A stretch of DNA of 64,000 bases. Origin: Microbacterium sp. cx-55 (lineage in GTDB: Bacteria; Actinomycetota; Actinomycetes; Actinomycetales; Microbacteriaceae). A program made the translations under genes and the position numbers. The notes beneath the pieces were generated by a model, which was given only the letters and a program-made list of their open reading frames with translations, ran no database searches and had not been told where the DNA came from. Shown one piece after another: positions 44,341 to 52,850 of the stretch (within the stretch, counting starts at the first letter, position 1; every line of letters starts with the position of its first letter). Where the stretch lies: NCBI RefSeq assembly GCF_021117345.1, contig NZ_CP088261.1, positions 3,038,001 to 3,102,000 on the forward strand. The letters run 5' to 3'.

Positions 44341-45666
44341 GTGGCAGCGGCACCCGCGACTCTCAACCGGCAGATCCTGGCGCTCGCCGTGCCCGCGCTC
44401 GGCGCGCTGATCGCCGAACCGCTGTTCCTGATCGTCGACGCGGCTCTCATCGGACACCTCGGCGTCGTCCCCCTCGCGGCCCTCGGTATCGCTGGCGCGG
44501 TGCTGCAGACGATCGTCGGGCTCATGGTGTTCCTCGCGTACTCGACGACACCCGCCGTCGCCCGCCGGTTCGGGGCCGGGCAGCACGGCGGCGCGGTGTC
44601 GGCCGGCATCGACGGGATGTGGCTCGCGCTCGGCCTCGGCTTCATCCTGGCGCTCGTCGGCTACCTGACGACGCCCGTGCTCGTCGGCCTGTTCGGGGCG
44701 GCGCCGGACGTGACGGCGGATGCGGAGTCCTACCTCGGCATCTCGATGTGGGGGCTGCCGGCGATGCTCATCGTGTTCGCCGCGACCGGGCTCCTCCGCG
44801 GGATGCAGAACACGGTCACCCCGCTGTGGATCGCCGGGCTGGGGTTCGCGGCGAACGCCGGCCTGAACGTCCTGTTCATCTACGGCTTCGGCTGGGGGAT
44901 CGCGGGCTCCGCGGTCGGAACGGTCGTCGCGCAGTGGGGCATGGTCGCGGCCTACGTCGCCGTCGTGGCGCGCCTCGCGCGGCGGCATTCCGCATCCGTC
45001 GGCATCCGCCGTGACACGGTCTCGTCGACCGTCCGGGCCGGCGGCTGGATGTTCCTGCGCACGGTGTCGCTGCGCGCCGCGCTGCTGGCGACGGTCGCCG
45101 TCGCGACGACTCTCGGCACCGCCGAGCTGGCGGGATGGCAGGTGGCCTTCACCCTCTTCTCGACCACCGCGTTCGCCCTCGACGCGTTGGCCATCGCCGC
45201 GCAGGCGCTCGTCGGGCGCGGACTCGGCGAGGGCGACCCGGCGTTCGTGCGGCGGGTGCTCGGTCGCACCGTGGCGTGGGGGGTGTGGTTCGGTGTGATC
45301 GTCGGGCTGATCGTGGGGGCGACGTCCGGCGTAATCGGACTCGTCTTCACCTCGGACCCCGACATCGCCGCGCTCGTGCAGCCGGCGCTCATCGTGCTCG
45401 CCGTCGCACAGCCGATCTGTGCCGTCGTCTTCGTGCTCGACGGCGTGCTGATCGGTGCCGGAGACGGCCGCTACCTCGCTCTGGCCGGGGTGCTGAACCT
45501 CGTGCCGTTCGTGCCGGCGCTGCTGATCCTCGTGTGGATGGGCGCGGCGGGAGCGCCCGGTCTCGCCTGGATCGCCGTGGCCTTCTTCGGCGTCTACATG
45601 CTCGCCCGCCTGGCCACTCTGGGGTACCGGGTGCGCGGCGGGAAGTGGATGACCGTCGCCGTCTGA
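44341..45666 (+). CDS. MATE-family efflux transporter (DinF-like)
   Basis: 441 residues with twelve predicted transmembrane helices in two homologous halves. N-terminal LNRQILALAVPALGALIAEPLFLIVD and the mid-protein GLLRGMQNTVTPLWIAG are typical of the DinF branch of MATE exporters, which expel cationic compounds using H+ or Na+. The start is GTG 44341, leaderless by position of TAGGCT. Divergent from the M13 peptidase. Substrate unknown. Confidence 0.9.
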   Translation: MAAAPATLNRQILALAVPALGALIAEPLFLIVDAALIGHLGVVPLAALGIAGAVLQTIVGLMVFLAYSTTPAVARRFGAGQHGGAVSAGIDGMWLALGLGFILALVGYLTTPVLVGLFGAAPDVTADAESYLGISMWGLPAMLIVFAATGLLRGMQNTVTPLWIAGLGFAANAGLNVLFIYGFGWGIAGSAVGTVVAQWGMVAAYVAVVARLARRHSASVGIRRDTVSSTVRAGGWMFLRTVSLRAALLATVAVATTLGTAELAGWQVAFTLFSTTAFALDALAIAAQALVGRGLGEGDPAFVRRVLGRTVAWGVWFGVIVGLIVGATSGVIGLVFTSDPDIAALVQPALIVLAVAQPICAVVFVLDGVLIGAGDGRYLALAGVLNLVPFVPALLILVWMGAAGAPGLAWIAVAFFGVYMLARLATLGYRVRGGKWMTVAV

Positions 45667-45873
45667 CCTGGGCGAGCGGGGTGGGGCCCGGCGTTCGCGG
45701 GGTTGCCCGTGCGGGCGGATGCGGGGCGCCCGCGAGCCTCGGATCAGGCCTTTTTCTCGCCCGCATCCAGGAACCGTCCAGAATCGACCGGCAGACTCGA
45801 CGTTTTGTGTCTGGATTCCCGGCCACCGCACCTCGTCTCCCCCGGCGTAGATTCTTGATACGGAACTGGTTTT

Positions 45874-46854
45874 ATGCTCTCTGATTCATCGTCTTCACCC
45901 ACCCGCAGAACCCGTCGCCAGGCCGCCCGTCGCAGCCGTCGCCGCCCCGCTTTCCTCACCACCTCGCTGGCGTTCGGGGTCGTCGTCGCCGCGTGCGTCA
46001 CGGGCATGGCGCCCGCTCAGGCCGGCACCGCCGCCGCCCCCACGTCTTACGCTCTCGCGTCCTACGACACCTCGATCGAATCGATCGGCACGTCCGTCGA
46101 CACCGCCATCGGCGACGCGCACTCCGACGCCGACGCCGCGATCACCCAGGCAGACACCGCCGTCAGTGCCGCCGCATCCGTGACGGCCGATGTGGCCGCA
46201 TCCGGACTCGACGTGGGAGACCCGAACCCGACCGTCGACACCACTGCCCTGCAGACCGCGCTGACCGAGCTGCGTGAGGCCGACACCGTCAACGCACCGC
46301 TGCTGCCTGCACTCACCGAGCACGTGACCGAACTCGTGGGGCCTGTCGACGAGCGCGCCAACCAGCTGCGCGGCAGCCTCGACGGAGCGAAGGCCAAGGC
46401 CGCAGAGGAAGAGGCCGCCCGCGTCGCCGCCGAAGCCGCAGCCGCTGCCGAGGCGGAGAAGGCCGCCGCCGCGGCAGCCGCGAAGCCCGCGTCCTCCGGC
46501 TCGTCCGCCCCGCTTCCCGCGCCCTCGGGCGGCGGCAGCGGCGACAACAGCCCGGCCGGCGCCCAGGCGACCGCCCGCGGCATGCTCGCCGGTTACGGCT
46601 GGGGCGACGACCAGTTCGGCTGCCTCGTGTCGCTGTGGAACAAGGAGTCGGGCTGGAACTACCGCGCCAGCAACGGCGGCAGCGGTGCGTACGGCATCCC
46701 GCAGGCGCTCCCGGGCAGCAAGATGGCCTCGGCCGGCGCCGACTGGCAGACCAACGCCGCCACCCAGATCGCGTGGGGCTTGGGCTACATCTCCGGCCGA
46801 TACGGCTCGCCGTGCGGCGCGTGGTCGCACTCGCAGTCGGTCGGCTGGTACTGA
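45874..46854 (+). CDS. Secreted lytic-transglycosylase-like cell-wall protein
   Basis: 326 residues. A long basic n-region (RRTRRQAARRSRRR), hydrophobic core and AQA cleavage site near residue 50 indicate export. Residues about 55-165 are helical and low in complexity. An Ala/Glu-rich coiled stretch follows at 165-205, then a Ser/Gly/Pro linker, and a C-terminal about 95-residue transglycosylase-like domain (LVSLWNKESGWNYRASNGGS, then GAYGIPQ, then a GLGYISGRYGSPCGAW ending). This domain occurs in actinobacterial peptidoglycan hydrolases. Only a weak GGAA site precedes ATG 45874. The 207-bp upstream gap has no clear gene; a short GC hairpin plus TTTTT at about 45737-45756 may end the MATE transcript. 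Confidence 0.82.
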   Translation: MLSDSSSSPTRRTRRQAARRSRRRPAFLTTSLAFGVVVAACVTGMAPAQAGTAAAPTSYALASYDTSIESIGTSVDTAIGDAHSDADAAITQADTAVSAAASVTADVAASGLDVGDPNPTVDTTALQTALTELREADTVNAPLLPALTEHVTELVGPVDERANQLRGSLDGAKAKAAEEEAARVAAEAAAAAEAEKAAAAAAAKPASSGSSAPLPAPSGGGSGDNSPAGAQATARGMLAGYGWGDDQFGCLVSLWNKESGWNYRASNGGSGAYGIPQALPGSKMASAGADWQTNAATQIAWGLGYISGRYGSPCGAWSHSQSVGWY

Positions 46855-46862
46855 TCTCCCAC

Positions 46863-46898
46863 CGGAACGCCCCGCGGCTCGAGCCGCGGGGCGTTCCG
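46863..46898 (+). terminator. Perfect 36-bp palindrome, terminator of the transglycosylase gene
   Basis: CGGAACGCCCCGCGGCTC (46863-46880) is followed at once by its exact complement (46881-46898), giving a 16-bp-plus stem after allowing a tight loop. It begins 8 nt past the stop. No T-tract. Degenerate GAGCGGGTAC/GTGGGCCC repeats follow up to the TrmH gene end at 46985. Confidence 0.7.
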
Positions 46899-46984
46899 TG
46901 CGCGCGGGGTCAGTGGGCCCGGGGTGAGCGGGTACGGGGCGAGCGGGTAAGCGGTTAGTGGGCCCAGCGTGAGCGGTTACGGGG

Positions 46985-47719
46985 TCAGCGGGCCCAGCGG
47001 CGGCACCACTCGTACATCACGACGGCCGCGGCCGCGGCGGCGTTGAGCGAGCGCGTCGAGCCGTATTGCGCGATTTCGACGACGCCGGATGCGGCCGCCA
47101 GCGCCTCGGCCGACAGCCCCGGCCCCTCCTGACCGAAGACGAGCACGCAGCGCTCGGGAAGCTCAGCCCGGTCGACCGCGACGGAGCCGGGCACGTTGTC
47201 GACCGCGATGAGCGGCATCCGCTCCTCCGACGCCCACGCGGCGAACGCGGTGACGTCCTCATGGTGGAAGACGTGCTGATAGCGATCCGTGACCATGGCG
47301 CCGCGGCGGTTCCAGCGTCGGCGCCCGATGATGTGGACCGCCGCCGCACCGAATCCGTTCGCGCTGCGCACGATGGAGCCGATGTTCATGTCGTGCTGCC
47401 AGTTCTCGATGGCGACGTGGAACGGGTGCCGGTGGGCGTCGAGGTCGGCGACAATCGCCTCCATGCGCCAGTAGCGGTAATCGTCGACGACATTCCGGGT
47501 GTCTCCCGCGGCGAGCAGCTCGGGGTCGTAGTGCGCGTCGGCCGGCCAGGCCGCCGGCCCGCCCGGCCACGGCCCGACGCCGTGCGCGGGTGCCGCATCC
47601 GCGCCATCGAGCTCGCCGTCGGGGTCGGCGGGGTAGGCGGGGTGCGGGGCGGGGTGCCCAGCGGGGTCGGCAGGGCGCACGGCTGGGTCGGCAGGGTGTG
47701 GAGCGTCCGGATCGGCCAT
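46985..47719 (-). CDS. SpoU/TrmH-family RNA 2'-O-methyltransferase
   Basis: 244 residues. The SPOUT knot motifs are visible: NIGSIVRSANGFGAAAVHIIG, CVLVFGQEGPGLSAEAL and YGSTRSLNAAAAAAVVMYEW. Methylates a ribose in rRNA or tRNA using S-adenosylmethionine. The first about 60 residues are an unusual Pro/Asp/Ala/His-rich tail (PADPA repeats) without a domain. ATG 47719 is preceded at 6 nt by TAGCCT on the minus strand, a leaderless arrangement. The exact RNA target cannot be told from sequence. Confidence 0.88.
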   Translation of the reverse strand: MADPDAPHPADPAVRPADPAGHPAPHPAYPADPDGELDGADAAPAHGVGPWPGGPAAWPADAHYDPELLAAGDTRNVVDDYRYWRMEAIVADLDAHRHPFHVAIENWQHDMNIGSIVRSANGFGAAAVHIIGRRRWNRRGAMVTDRYQHVFHHEDVTAFAAWASEERMPLIAVDNVPGSVAVDRAELPERCVLVFGQEGPGLSAEALAAASGVVEIAQYGSTRSLNAAAAAAVVMYEWCRRWAR

Positions 47720-47803
47720 CCGTCCAGGCTAATCGGGCGCACTGTCGCTCCGCGTGGGCGCGCTGCCGCTCGGCGTGGGCGCGTACTGGCCCTGATGGCG
47801 CAC

Positions 47804-47880
47804 GAGTCGTCGGATCGAACGCACGCGGGGCGCCTCATCTGCCCCAACCGTGCACATCTGCCCCACCGGTCCGACGACTC
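47804..47880. repeat. Inverted-repeat element, type D copy 2
   Basis: GAGTCGTCGGA (47804-47814) pairs perfectly with TCCGACGACTC (47870-47880). The core GTCGTCGGA...TCCGACGAC spans exactly 73 bp, as in copy 1 at 34302. The interior has two CATCTGCCCC boxes starting at 47836 and 47855, 19 nt apart. After it, short CTCACGAACCAC-like repeats continue to about 47975. Together with the mntH operators this fills the 47720-48059 gap; no gene seen. Confidence 0.6.
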
Positions 47881-48024
47881 ACGAACCACCCAGGCAAACT
47901 TCGCCCATCTCACGAACCACACGGCCGAATTCGCCCAGCTCACGACCCACACGGCCAGAGCTCCCACAACTCATGACCCCCTCGCCCCCGCCCTGCCGAG
48001 ACCCGGCACACCCCCGCGCGGCAC

Positions 48025-48069
48025 TTTTCGGCCCACCGAAAACAAGCTAGGTTTTCGGTATGCCGAAAT
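48025..48069 (+). promoter_or_regulatory. Twin MntR-type operators over the leaderless mntH promoter
   Basis: Site 1 is TTTTCGG-CCCA-CCGAAAA (48025-48042); site 2 is TTTTCGG-TATG-CCGAAAT (48052-48069). They are 27 bp apart centre to centre. The mntH ATG (48060-48062) is the centre of site 2. TAGGTT (48048-48053) is a -10 box 6 nt before the ATG, so the message should be leaderless, and both sites flank the promoter. The mntR gene at 49338 is the obvious regulator, repressing mntH when Mn is plentiful. Confidence 0.7.
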
Positions 48070-49328
48070 CTCCCCTGGCGCCCCCGGCGAGCCCCCCTGC
48101 GACCGGCCGCCGACTGATCTGGCTGCTCGGACCGGCGCTCGTCGCGGGCGTCGCCTACCTCGATCCCGGCAACGTCGCCGCGAACATGACCGCCGGGGCG
48201 GCGTTCGGGTACCTCCTGGTCTGGGTCGTCGTCCTCGGCAACCTGATGGCCTGGCTCATCCAGTACCTGTCCGCCAAACTCGGCATCGTCACCGGGCAGA
48301 GCCTGCCGCAGGTGCTGGGCGACCGCATCCGGAGTCGTTGGGGCCGGCGCGCGTACTGGTTGCAGGCGGAGCTCGTCGCCATGGCGACGGATGTGGCGGA
48401 GGTCATCGGCGGCGCGGTCGCGCTGAACCTGCTCTTCGGCCTCCCGCTCCTGTGGGGTGGTGTGATCACCGGCATCGTGTCGATGATCGTGCTGACGGTC
48501 CAGACGCGCCGCGGCGCGCGCGCGTTCGAGTCGGTCGTCGTGACGATGCTGGTGGTCATCGTCGTCGGTTTCTGTGCGGGCATCATCGCTTCGCCGCCGG
48601 ATGCAGCGGCCACCCTCGGCGGGCTCGTGCCGCGATTCGAGGGCACCGAGTCTGTGCTGCTCGCCGCATCGATCCTCGGCGCGACGGTCATGCCGCACGC
48701 GATCTACGCGCACTCCTCGCTCGTCCGCGACCGGTTCCCCCTGACGGCCGCGACGGCGACGGTCGGCGGCGTGCGGGAGCGCCGCCTGCTCCGCGCGACC
48801 CGCTGGGACGTCACGATCGCCCTCGCGATCGCCGGCACGGTGAATCTCGTCATGCTGCTGCTGGCGGCGTCGAGCCTGGCGGGAGTGCCGGGCACCGACA
48901 GTCTCGAGGGCGCGTACGCGGCGCTCCGTGACGGTCTCGGCCCGGTCATCGCCACGCTCTTCGCCGTGGGCCTGCTCGCGAGCGGGCTGGCCTCGAGCTC
49001 CGTCGGAGCGTACGCCGGGTCCGAGATCATGAGCGGGCTGCTCCGCATCCGGGTTCCCCTGCTCGCGCGACGGGCCGTCACCCTCATCCCCGCGCTCGCG
49101 ATCCTCGGCGCGGGAATCGACCCGACGCTCGCCCTCGTGCTCAGCCAGGTCGTGCTGTCGTTCGGCATTCCGTTCGCGCTGATCCCGCTCGTGTGGCTGA
49201 CCGCGCGGCGCGAGGTGCTGGGCGATTTCCGCAACCGGATGCTGACGACCCTCGGGGGCGTGGCCGCATCCGTGTTCCTGGTGACGCTGAACATCGTGCT
49301 CATCTGGCTGACGGTCACCGGCGGGTAG
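48060..49328 (+). CDS. mntH: NRAMP-family Mn2+/divalent metal transporter
   Basis: 422 residues, eleven helices. Helix 1 has the metal-site motif DPGN and helix 6 has MPHAI, the two NRAMP signatures that coordinate Mn2+/Fe2+. Proton-coupled importer. No ribosome site precedes ATG 48060; promoter spacing indicates a leaderless transcript. Followed 9 nt later by the DtxR/MntR-family repressor, forming the usual transporter-regulator pair. Confidence 0.94.
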   Translation: MPKSPLAPPASPPATGRRLIWLLGPALVAGVAYLDPGNVAANMTAGAAFGYLLVWVVVLGNLMAWLIQYLSAKLGIVTGQSLPQVLGDRIRSRWGRRAYWLQAELVAMATDVAEVIGGAVALNLLFGLPLLWGGVITGIVSMIVLTVQTRRGARAFESVVVTMLVVIVVGFCAGIIASPPDAAATLGGLVPRFEGTESVLLAASILGATVMPHAIYAHSSLVRDRFPLTAATATVGGVRERRLLRATRWDVTIALAIAGTVNLVMLLLAASSLAGVPGTDSLEGAYAALRDGLGPVIATLFAVGLLASGLASSSVGAYAGSEIMSGLLRIRVPLLARRAVTLIPALAILGAGIDPTLALVLSQVVLSFGIPFALIPLVWLTARREVLGDFRNRMLTTLGGVAASVFLVTLNIVLIWLTVTGG

Positions 49329-49337
49329 CCTGGTCGC

Positions 49338-49994
49338 GTGCCTTCTTCCGCCGCGGTCGACGACTATCTGAAGGTCGTGTATCAGCACACGGAGTGGCAG
49401 GACGAGCGCATCACGCCGTCGCAGCTGGCGCAGCAGCTGGGCCTTGCCCCGTCGAGTGTGACCGAGATGGTGCAGAAGCTCGCCGCCGCCGGGCTCGTCG
49501 ATCACCGCCGGTACGGCCCGATCCGGCTGACCGAGGGCGGCGCGCACCGCGCGGCCGCGATCGTGCGGCGGCACCGACTCGTGGAGACGTGGCTCGTTCG
49601 CGAGTACGGCTACACCTGGGACGAGGTGCACGACGAGGCGGAGATCCTCGAGCACGCCCTCAGCGACCGTCTGCTCGATCGGATCGATGCGCAGCTGGGT
49701 CGTCCGCGGTTCGATCCGCATGGCGACGCGATTCCGGATGCGGCGGGCCGCACCGAGCGGGTGCCGTTCATCATGCTCGGCGACGCCCCGGCCGGGCATT
49801 TCGCGCGGGTGCTGCGGGTCAGCGACCGCGACCCGCAGTTGCTGCGCGAGCTCGACCGCCTCGGTGTCGATGTGGGTCGAGAGCTGACTGTCGTGGATGC
49901 GACCGCCCCGGCCCTCGATGTGCGCTTCGCCGGCGACTCGGATGCGGTGGCCCTCCCGCGCGAGGCGTACGACGCGATCTGGCTCTCGGCCTGA
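49338..49994 (+). CDS. mntR: DtxR/MntR-family manganese-dependent repressor
   Basis: 218 residues. N-terminal HTH (ITPSQLAQQLGLAPSSVTEM, then VQKLAAAGLVDHRRYGPIRL), metal-binding and dimerisation domain with RRHRLVETWL and DEVHDEAEILEHALS, then a C-terminal SH3/FeoA-like domain (DAPAGHFARVLRVSD). GTG 49338 has TAGCCT 6 nt upstream, so it can also be transcribed leaderless from its own promoter within the end of mntH. It should bind the TTTTCGG-N4-CCGAAAA sites upstream of mntH when charged with Mn2+. Confidence 0.92.
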   Translation: MPSSAAVDDYLKVVYQHTEWQDERITPSQLAQQLGLAPSSVTEMVQKLAAAGLVDHRRYGPIRLTEGGAHRAAAIVRRHRLVETWLVREYGYTWDEVHDEAEILEHALSDRLLDRIDAQLGRPRFDPHGDAIPDAAGRTERVPFIMLGDAPAGHFARVLRVSDRDPQLLRELDRLGVDVGRELTVVDATAPALDVRFAGDSDAVALPREAYDAIWLSA

Positions 49995-50021
49995 CCTCCC
50001 GCGCGGGCCGACGACTCTCAC

Positions 50022-50094
50022 CCGCGAGACGGGATCTTCGCGCCGAGACAGAGGGGTAACCCCACGGTCTCGGCGCGAAGATCCCGTCTCGCGG
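50022..50094. repeat. 73-bp palindromic element, type B copy 2
   Basis: Arms start CCGCGAGACGGGATCTTCG and end with the exact complement; the centre is GGGGTAACCCC. Nearly identical to 19729-19801 and 59097-59170, with the same 19-nt spacing of GAGAC boxes. Lies between the convergent mntR and SDR genes, with no other content in the gap. Confidence 0.85.
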
Positions 50095-50123
50095 TTCGGC
50101 AGGGGGCGGGCAAGGGGCGCGGG

Positions 50124-51077
50124 TCAGCGGCGGGCGGCCTCGAACGGCCACCGCATCCGCGTCGCGTTCTCGCACATGACCCACAGCCGCTCGCCGATGG
50201 CGGGATCGCGCGTGAGTTTGGCGGGCTGCGCGCGGCGCGGGGTGCCCCGCGCGATCAGGCGCGGACCCCAGAACTCGCCGCCCTCGATCGCCGGGTCGAC
50301 GAGCGCGCGCACGAGCGACCACGCGCCGTGCTCCTTGGACTGCGTGACCGGCGCCTGCAGGTTGTCGGTGAAACGTCCGAGCCGCGACGGCTCGTTGATG
50401 CCCCGGATGCCGCGCGTGCGCCCGCTCGGTGCGTACCCCGGATGGGCGATCACGCTCGTGACGGGCACGTGGTGCGCGCGAAGCCGCCGATCGGCTTCGA
50501 GGCCGACAGCCGTCGTGACGGTCTTCGACTGCACGTACGCGCGCCACGGCGTGTAGCCCTCGGTGAGCTGTACATCCACCGGATCCTTCGCGCCGAGCGA
50601 TGTCGACATGCTGCCGAGCCACACCATCCGTCCGCGCCGCGCCGCCAGCGTCGACAGCAGCGCCCCCGCGAGCGCGTAGTGGCCGAGGGCGTTGGTGGCG
50701 AGCACGAGTTCGTTGCCGTCGCGCGTCGTCTGCCGGGTGGCCGGGGCGTGCACCATCCCCGCGTTCAGCAGCAGCCCGTCGAGCCGGCCGCGCTGTCGCA
50801 CGGTGGCCGCGGCGGCCCGCACCGAACCCAGGTTGCTGGTGTCGAGCAGCAGTGTCTCGACCGAGCCCGCTGCATCCGGAAGGTCGGCGGCCAACGCCTT
50901 CCGCGCGGTCGCGAGGCGGTTGGGGCTTCGGCCCGTCATGATCACGTGAGCGCCGGCGCCGACGAGCTGGCGGCTGGAGAAGAAACCGAGTCCGGCGTTC
51001 GCGCCCGTCACGAGGTACGTCCTGCCCCGGAGGTCCGGCAGGCGGCGGGGATCCCAGTCCTCGGCGCTCGAGCTCAC
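50124..51077 (-). CDS. Short-chain dehydrogenase/reductase, oxidoreductase-like
   Basis: 317 residues. Rossmann motif TGANAGLGFFSSRQ at about 25, NAG in LLLNAGMVHAP, and YVQSK (Tyr-x-x-x-Lys) preceded by the Ser of LGSMSTS. This resembles the retinol-dehydrogenase/WW-oxidoreductase-like branch (NADP-preferring, given GRS after strand 2). The start is GTG 51077 with TAGTCT 7 nt upstream, a leaderless pattern, which excludes the longer reading. Reaction unknown. Confidence 0.83.
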   Translation of the reverse strand: MSSSAEDWDPRRLPDLRGRTYLVTGANAGLGFFSSRQLVGAGAHVIMTGRSPNRLATARKALAADLPDAAGSVETLLLDTSNLGSVRAAAATVRQRGRLDGLLLNAGMVHAPATRQTTRDGNELVLATNALGHYALAGALLSTLAARRGRMVWLGSMSTSLGAKDPVDVQLTEGYTPWRAYVQSKTVTTAVGLEADRRLRAHHVPVTSVIAHPGYAPSGRTRGIRGINEPSRLGRFTDNLQAPVTQSKEHGAWSLVRALVDPAIEGGEFWGPRLIARGTPRRAQPAKLTRDPAIGERLWVMCENATRMRWPFEAARR

Positions 51078-51197
51078 GGGTTCGAGACTAGTGCCGCCCG
51101 GATGCCCCGCGGCGACCGTGCCGCAACGCCGCGTCGACGCCGTCCGGTGGCGTGCCCCGGGGAGGCGCGAGCGCACGGTGCGCTCTAGGCTGTGGCC

Positions 51198-52007
51198 ATG
51201 CGCACGCGTGATGACATCGAGTGCTGGCTCACCGACATGGACGGCGTTCTCGTCCACGAGAACCAGCCCATTCCGGGAGCGGCGGAGCTCCTCCAGCAGT
51301 GGCAGTCGCAGGGGGTGCCGTTCCTCGTTCTGACGAACAATTCGATCTTCACGCCTCGCGACCTCAGCGCCCGCCTGCGCGCGTCGGGACTCATCGTGCC
51401 GGAGGAGTCGATCTGGACGTCGGCGATGGCGACCGCCGAGTTCCTGCGCGGTCAGCGCTCGGGCGGCTCCGCGTTCGTGATCGGCGAGGCGGGGCTTACG
51501 ACCGCACTGCACGAGGCCGGTTTCACTCTGACCGAGACCGACCCGGATTATGTCGTCGTCGGCGAGACCCGCAACTACTCGTTCGAGGCGATCACGAAGG
51601 CGATCCGCTTCCTGATGACGGGCGCGCGATTCATCTCGACCAACCCCGATCCGACCGGCCCCTCGGCCGACGGCCCCCTGCCGGCGACCGGGGCGATCAC
51701 GGCGCTCATCACCAAGGCCACCGGCAAGGAGCCGTACGTCGTCGGCAAGCCGAACCCGATGATGTTCCGCTCGGCGCTGAACCGGATCGGCGCGCACTCC
51801 GAGACGACCGGCATGATCGGCGACCGCATGGACACCGACATCGTCGCGGGCATCGAGGCGGGCCTCCACACGGTGCTCGTGATGACGGGGATCAGCGACG
51901 AGAACGAGATCGTGCGGTACCCGTTCCGCCCCGACGAGATCCTCGCCTCGGTCGCCGATCTGGTCTCTCCCGAGCCGCTCGAATCAGAGATGCCCGAGGG
52001 CATCTGA
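51198..52007 (+). CDS. HAD-superfamily phosphatase, NagD-like
   Basis: 269 residues. HAD motif I DMDGVL with nucleophile Asp, motif II TNN, the large IIA cap (FISTNPDPT) and motif IV GDRMDTDIVAG identify a NagD/4-nitrophenylphosphatase-type phosphatase that acts on small phosphate esters such as nucleoside monophosphates or phosphoglycolate. ATG 51198 follows TAGGCT by 6 nt, so the gene is probably leaderless; GTG 51192 would shift the start by two codons. Divergent from the SDR and 2 nt before a tiny membrane ORF. Confidence 0.9.
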   Translation: MRTRDDIECWLTDMDGVLVHENQPIPGAAELLQQWQSQGVPFLVLTNNSIFTPRDLSARLRASGLIVPEESIWTSAMATAEFLRGQRSGGSAFVIGEAGLTTALHEAGFTLTETDPDYVVVGETRNYSFEAITKAIRFLMTGARFISTNPDPTGPSADGPLPATGAITALITKATGKEPYVVGKPNPMMFRSALNRIGAHSETTGMIGDRMDTDIVAGIEAGLHTVLVMTGISDENEIVRYPFRPDEILASVADLVSPEPLESEMPEGI

Positions 52008-52009
52008 CC

Positions 52010-52108
52010 GTGGACGACCGCACGCTCATCCTGATCGTGTCCGCCGTCATCCTGCTCGGCACGCTCGCCGCGTTCCTCGTGCAGTACTTCCGTCGCGACC
52101 GCGACTGA
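52010..52108 (+). CDS. 32-residue single-pass membrane peptide (hypothetical)
   Basis: GTG 52010 starts two bases after the HAD stop. The product is a charged start (VDDRT), a 20-residue hydrophobic helix (LILIVSAVILLGTLAAFLVQ) and a basic RRDRD end, consistent with a type-III/Nout or Nin single-span peptide. The close coupling to the phosphatase gene and an orderly topology argue that it is real. No family recognised; no function assigned. Confidence 0.45.
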   Translation: MDDRTLILIVSAVILLGTLAAFLVQYFRRDRD

Positions 52109-52116
52109 GTTTCCGC

Positions 52117-52217
52117 CGCGGATGCGGGGGCGTGGCGGGGGCGGCGGATGCGGGGGCTTGCGCGGCCGGCGGATGCGGGGGCTTGCGCGGCCGGCGGATG
52201 CTGCGGCCTGCGCGGGC
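52117..52217. repeat. Tandem repeat, four units of 25 bp
   Basis: GGCGGATGC begins at 52143, 52168 and 52193, with a degenerate first unit near 52118. The units read about GGCGGATGCGGGGGCTTGCG plus 5 nt; the middle two are identical. Lies between the small membrane ORF and pyrE. A likely variable-number locus. Confidence 0.75.
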
Positions 52218-52271
52218 GAACGCTGACGCGCAGCCACCGGCGCCCGAGCCCGCGGCCCTACGGCTGCCGTA

Positions 52272-52850
52272 TTACTGCGGCTGCAGACCCAGGTCGTCGA
52301 GGTCGATCGCGGCGAGCCACTGGAGCCCCTCGGCCTCGACCGCGGCCTGCGCACCCGTGCGTCGGTCGACGATGACGGCGACCGCGACGGGCTCTGCTCC
52401 CTCGCGGCGGAGGGCTTCCACGGCCTTGAGCGCTGACTGGCCCGTGGTGGACGTGTCTTCGACGACGACGACGCGCTTGCCGGCGACATCCGCGCCCTCG
52501 ATCTGGCGTCCGCGGCCGTGGTCCTTCGGCTCCTTGCGCACGACGAACGCGTCGAGCGGCGTGCCCGCATGCACGGATTCGTGCATGACCGCGTTCGCGA
52601 TCGGATCCGCGCCGAGGGTGAGACCGCCGACCGCGACGACGTCGTCGACCCGGTTCACGAGGTCGAGCATGATGCGGCCGATCGCGGGGGCGGCGCGGTG
52701 GTCGAGGGTGAGCTTGCGCATGTCGACGTAGTACGTCGCCTTCTTACCGCTCGAGAGCGTGAAGTCGCCGTGGAACACCGCCTCGTCGCGGATCAGGGCG
52801 ATGAGGGCCTGGCGGTCGGCTTCGATTTCGGGCGTGGATGCGGCGGTCAC
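52272..52850 (-). CDS. pyrE: Orotate phosphoribosyltransferase
   Basis: 192 residues. Makes orotidine 5'-phosphate from orotate and PRPP in pyrimidine synthesis. The PRPP-binding loop VVVVEDTSTTGQSAL is the type I phosphoribosyltransferase signature; FTLSSGKKATYYVDMRKLTL and VGGLTLGADPIA match PyrE. GTG 52850 with TAGACT 7 nt upstream suggests a leaderless start, and the longer reading is not needed. Confidence 0.92.
   Translation of the reverse strand: MTAASTPEIEADRQALIALIRDEAVFHGDFTLSSGKKATYYVDMRKLTLDHRAAPAIGRIMLDLVNRVDDVVAVGGLTLGADPIANAVMHESVHAGTPLDAFVVRKEPKDHGRGRQIEGADVAGKRVVVVEDTSTTGQSALKAVEALRREGAEPVAVAVIVDRRTGAQAAVEAEGLQWLAAIDLDDLGLQPQ

Noticed and set aside
45667..45873. A cyclic-di-AMP riboswitch upstream of the transglycosylase-like gene
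   Set aside because: Such riboswitches often precede actinobacterial cell-wall hydrolases, so I looked for one, but none of the conserved helices could be found by eye.
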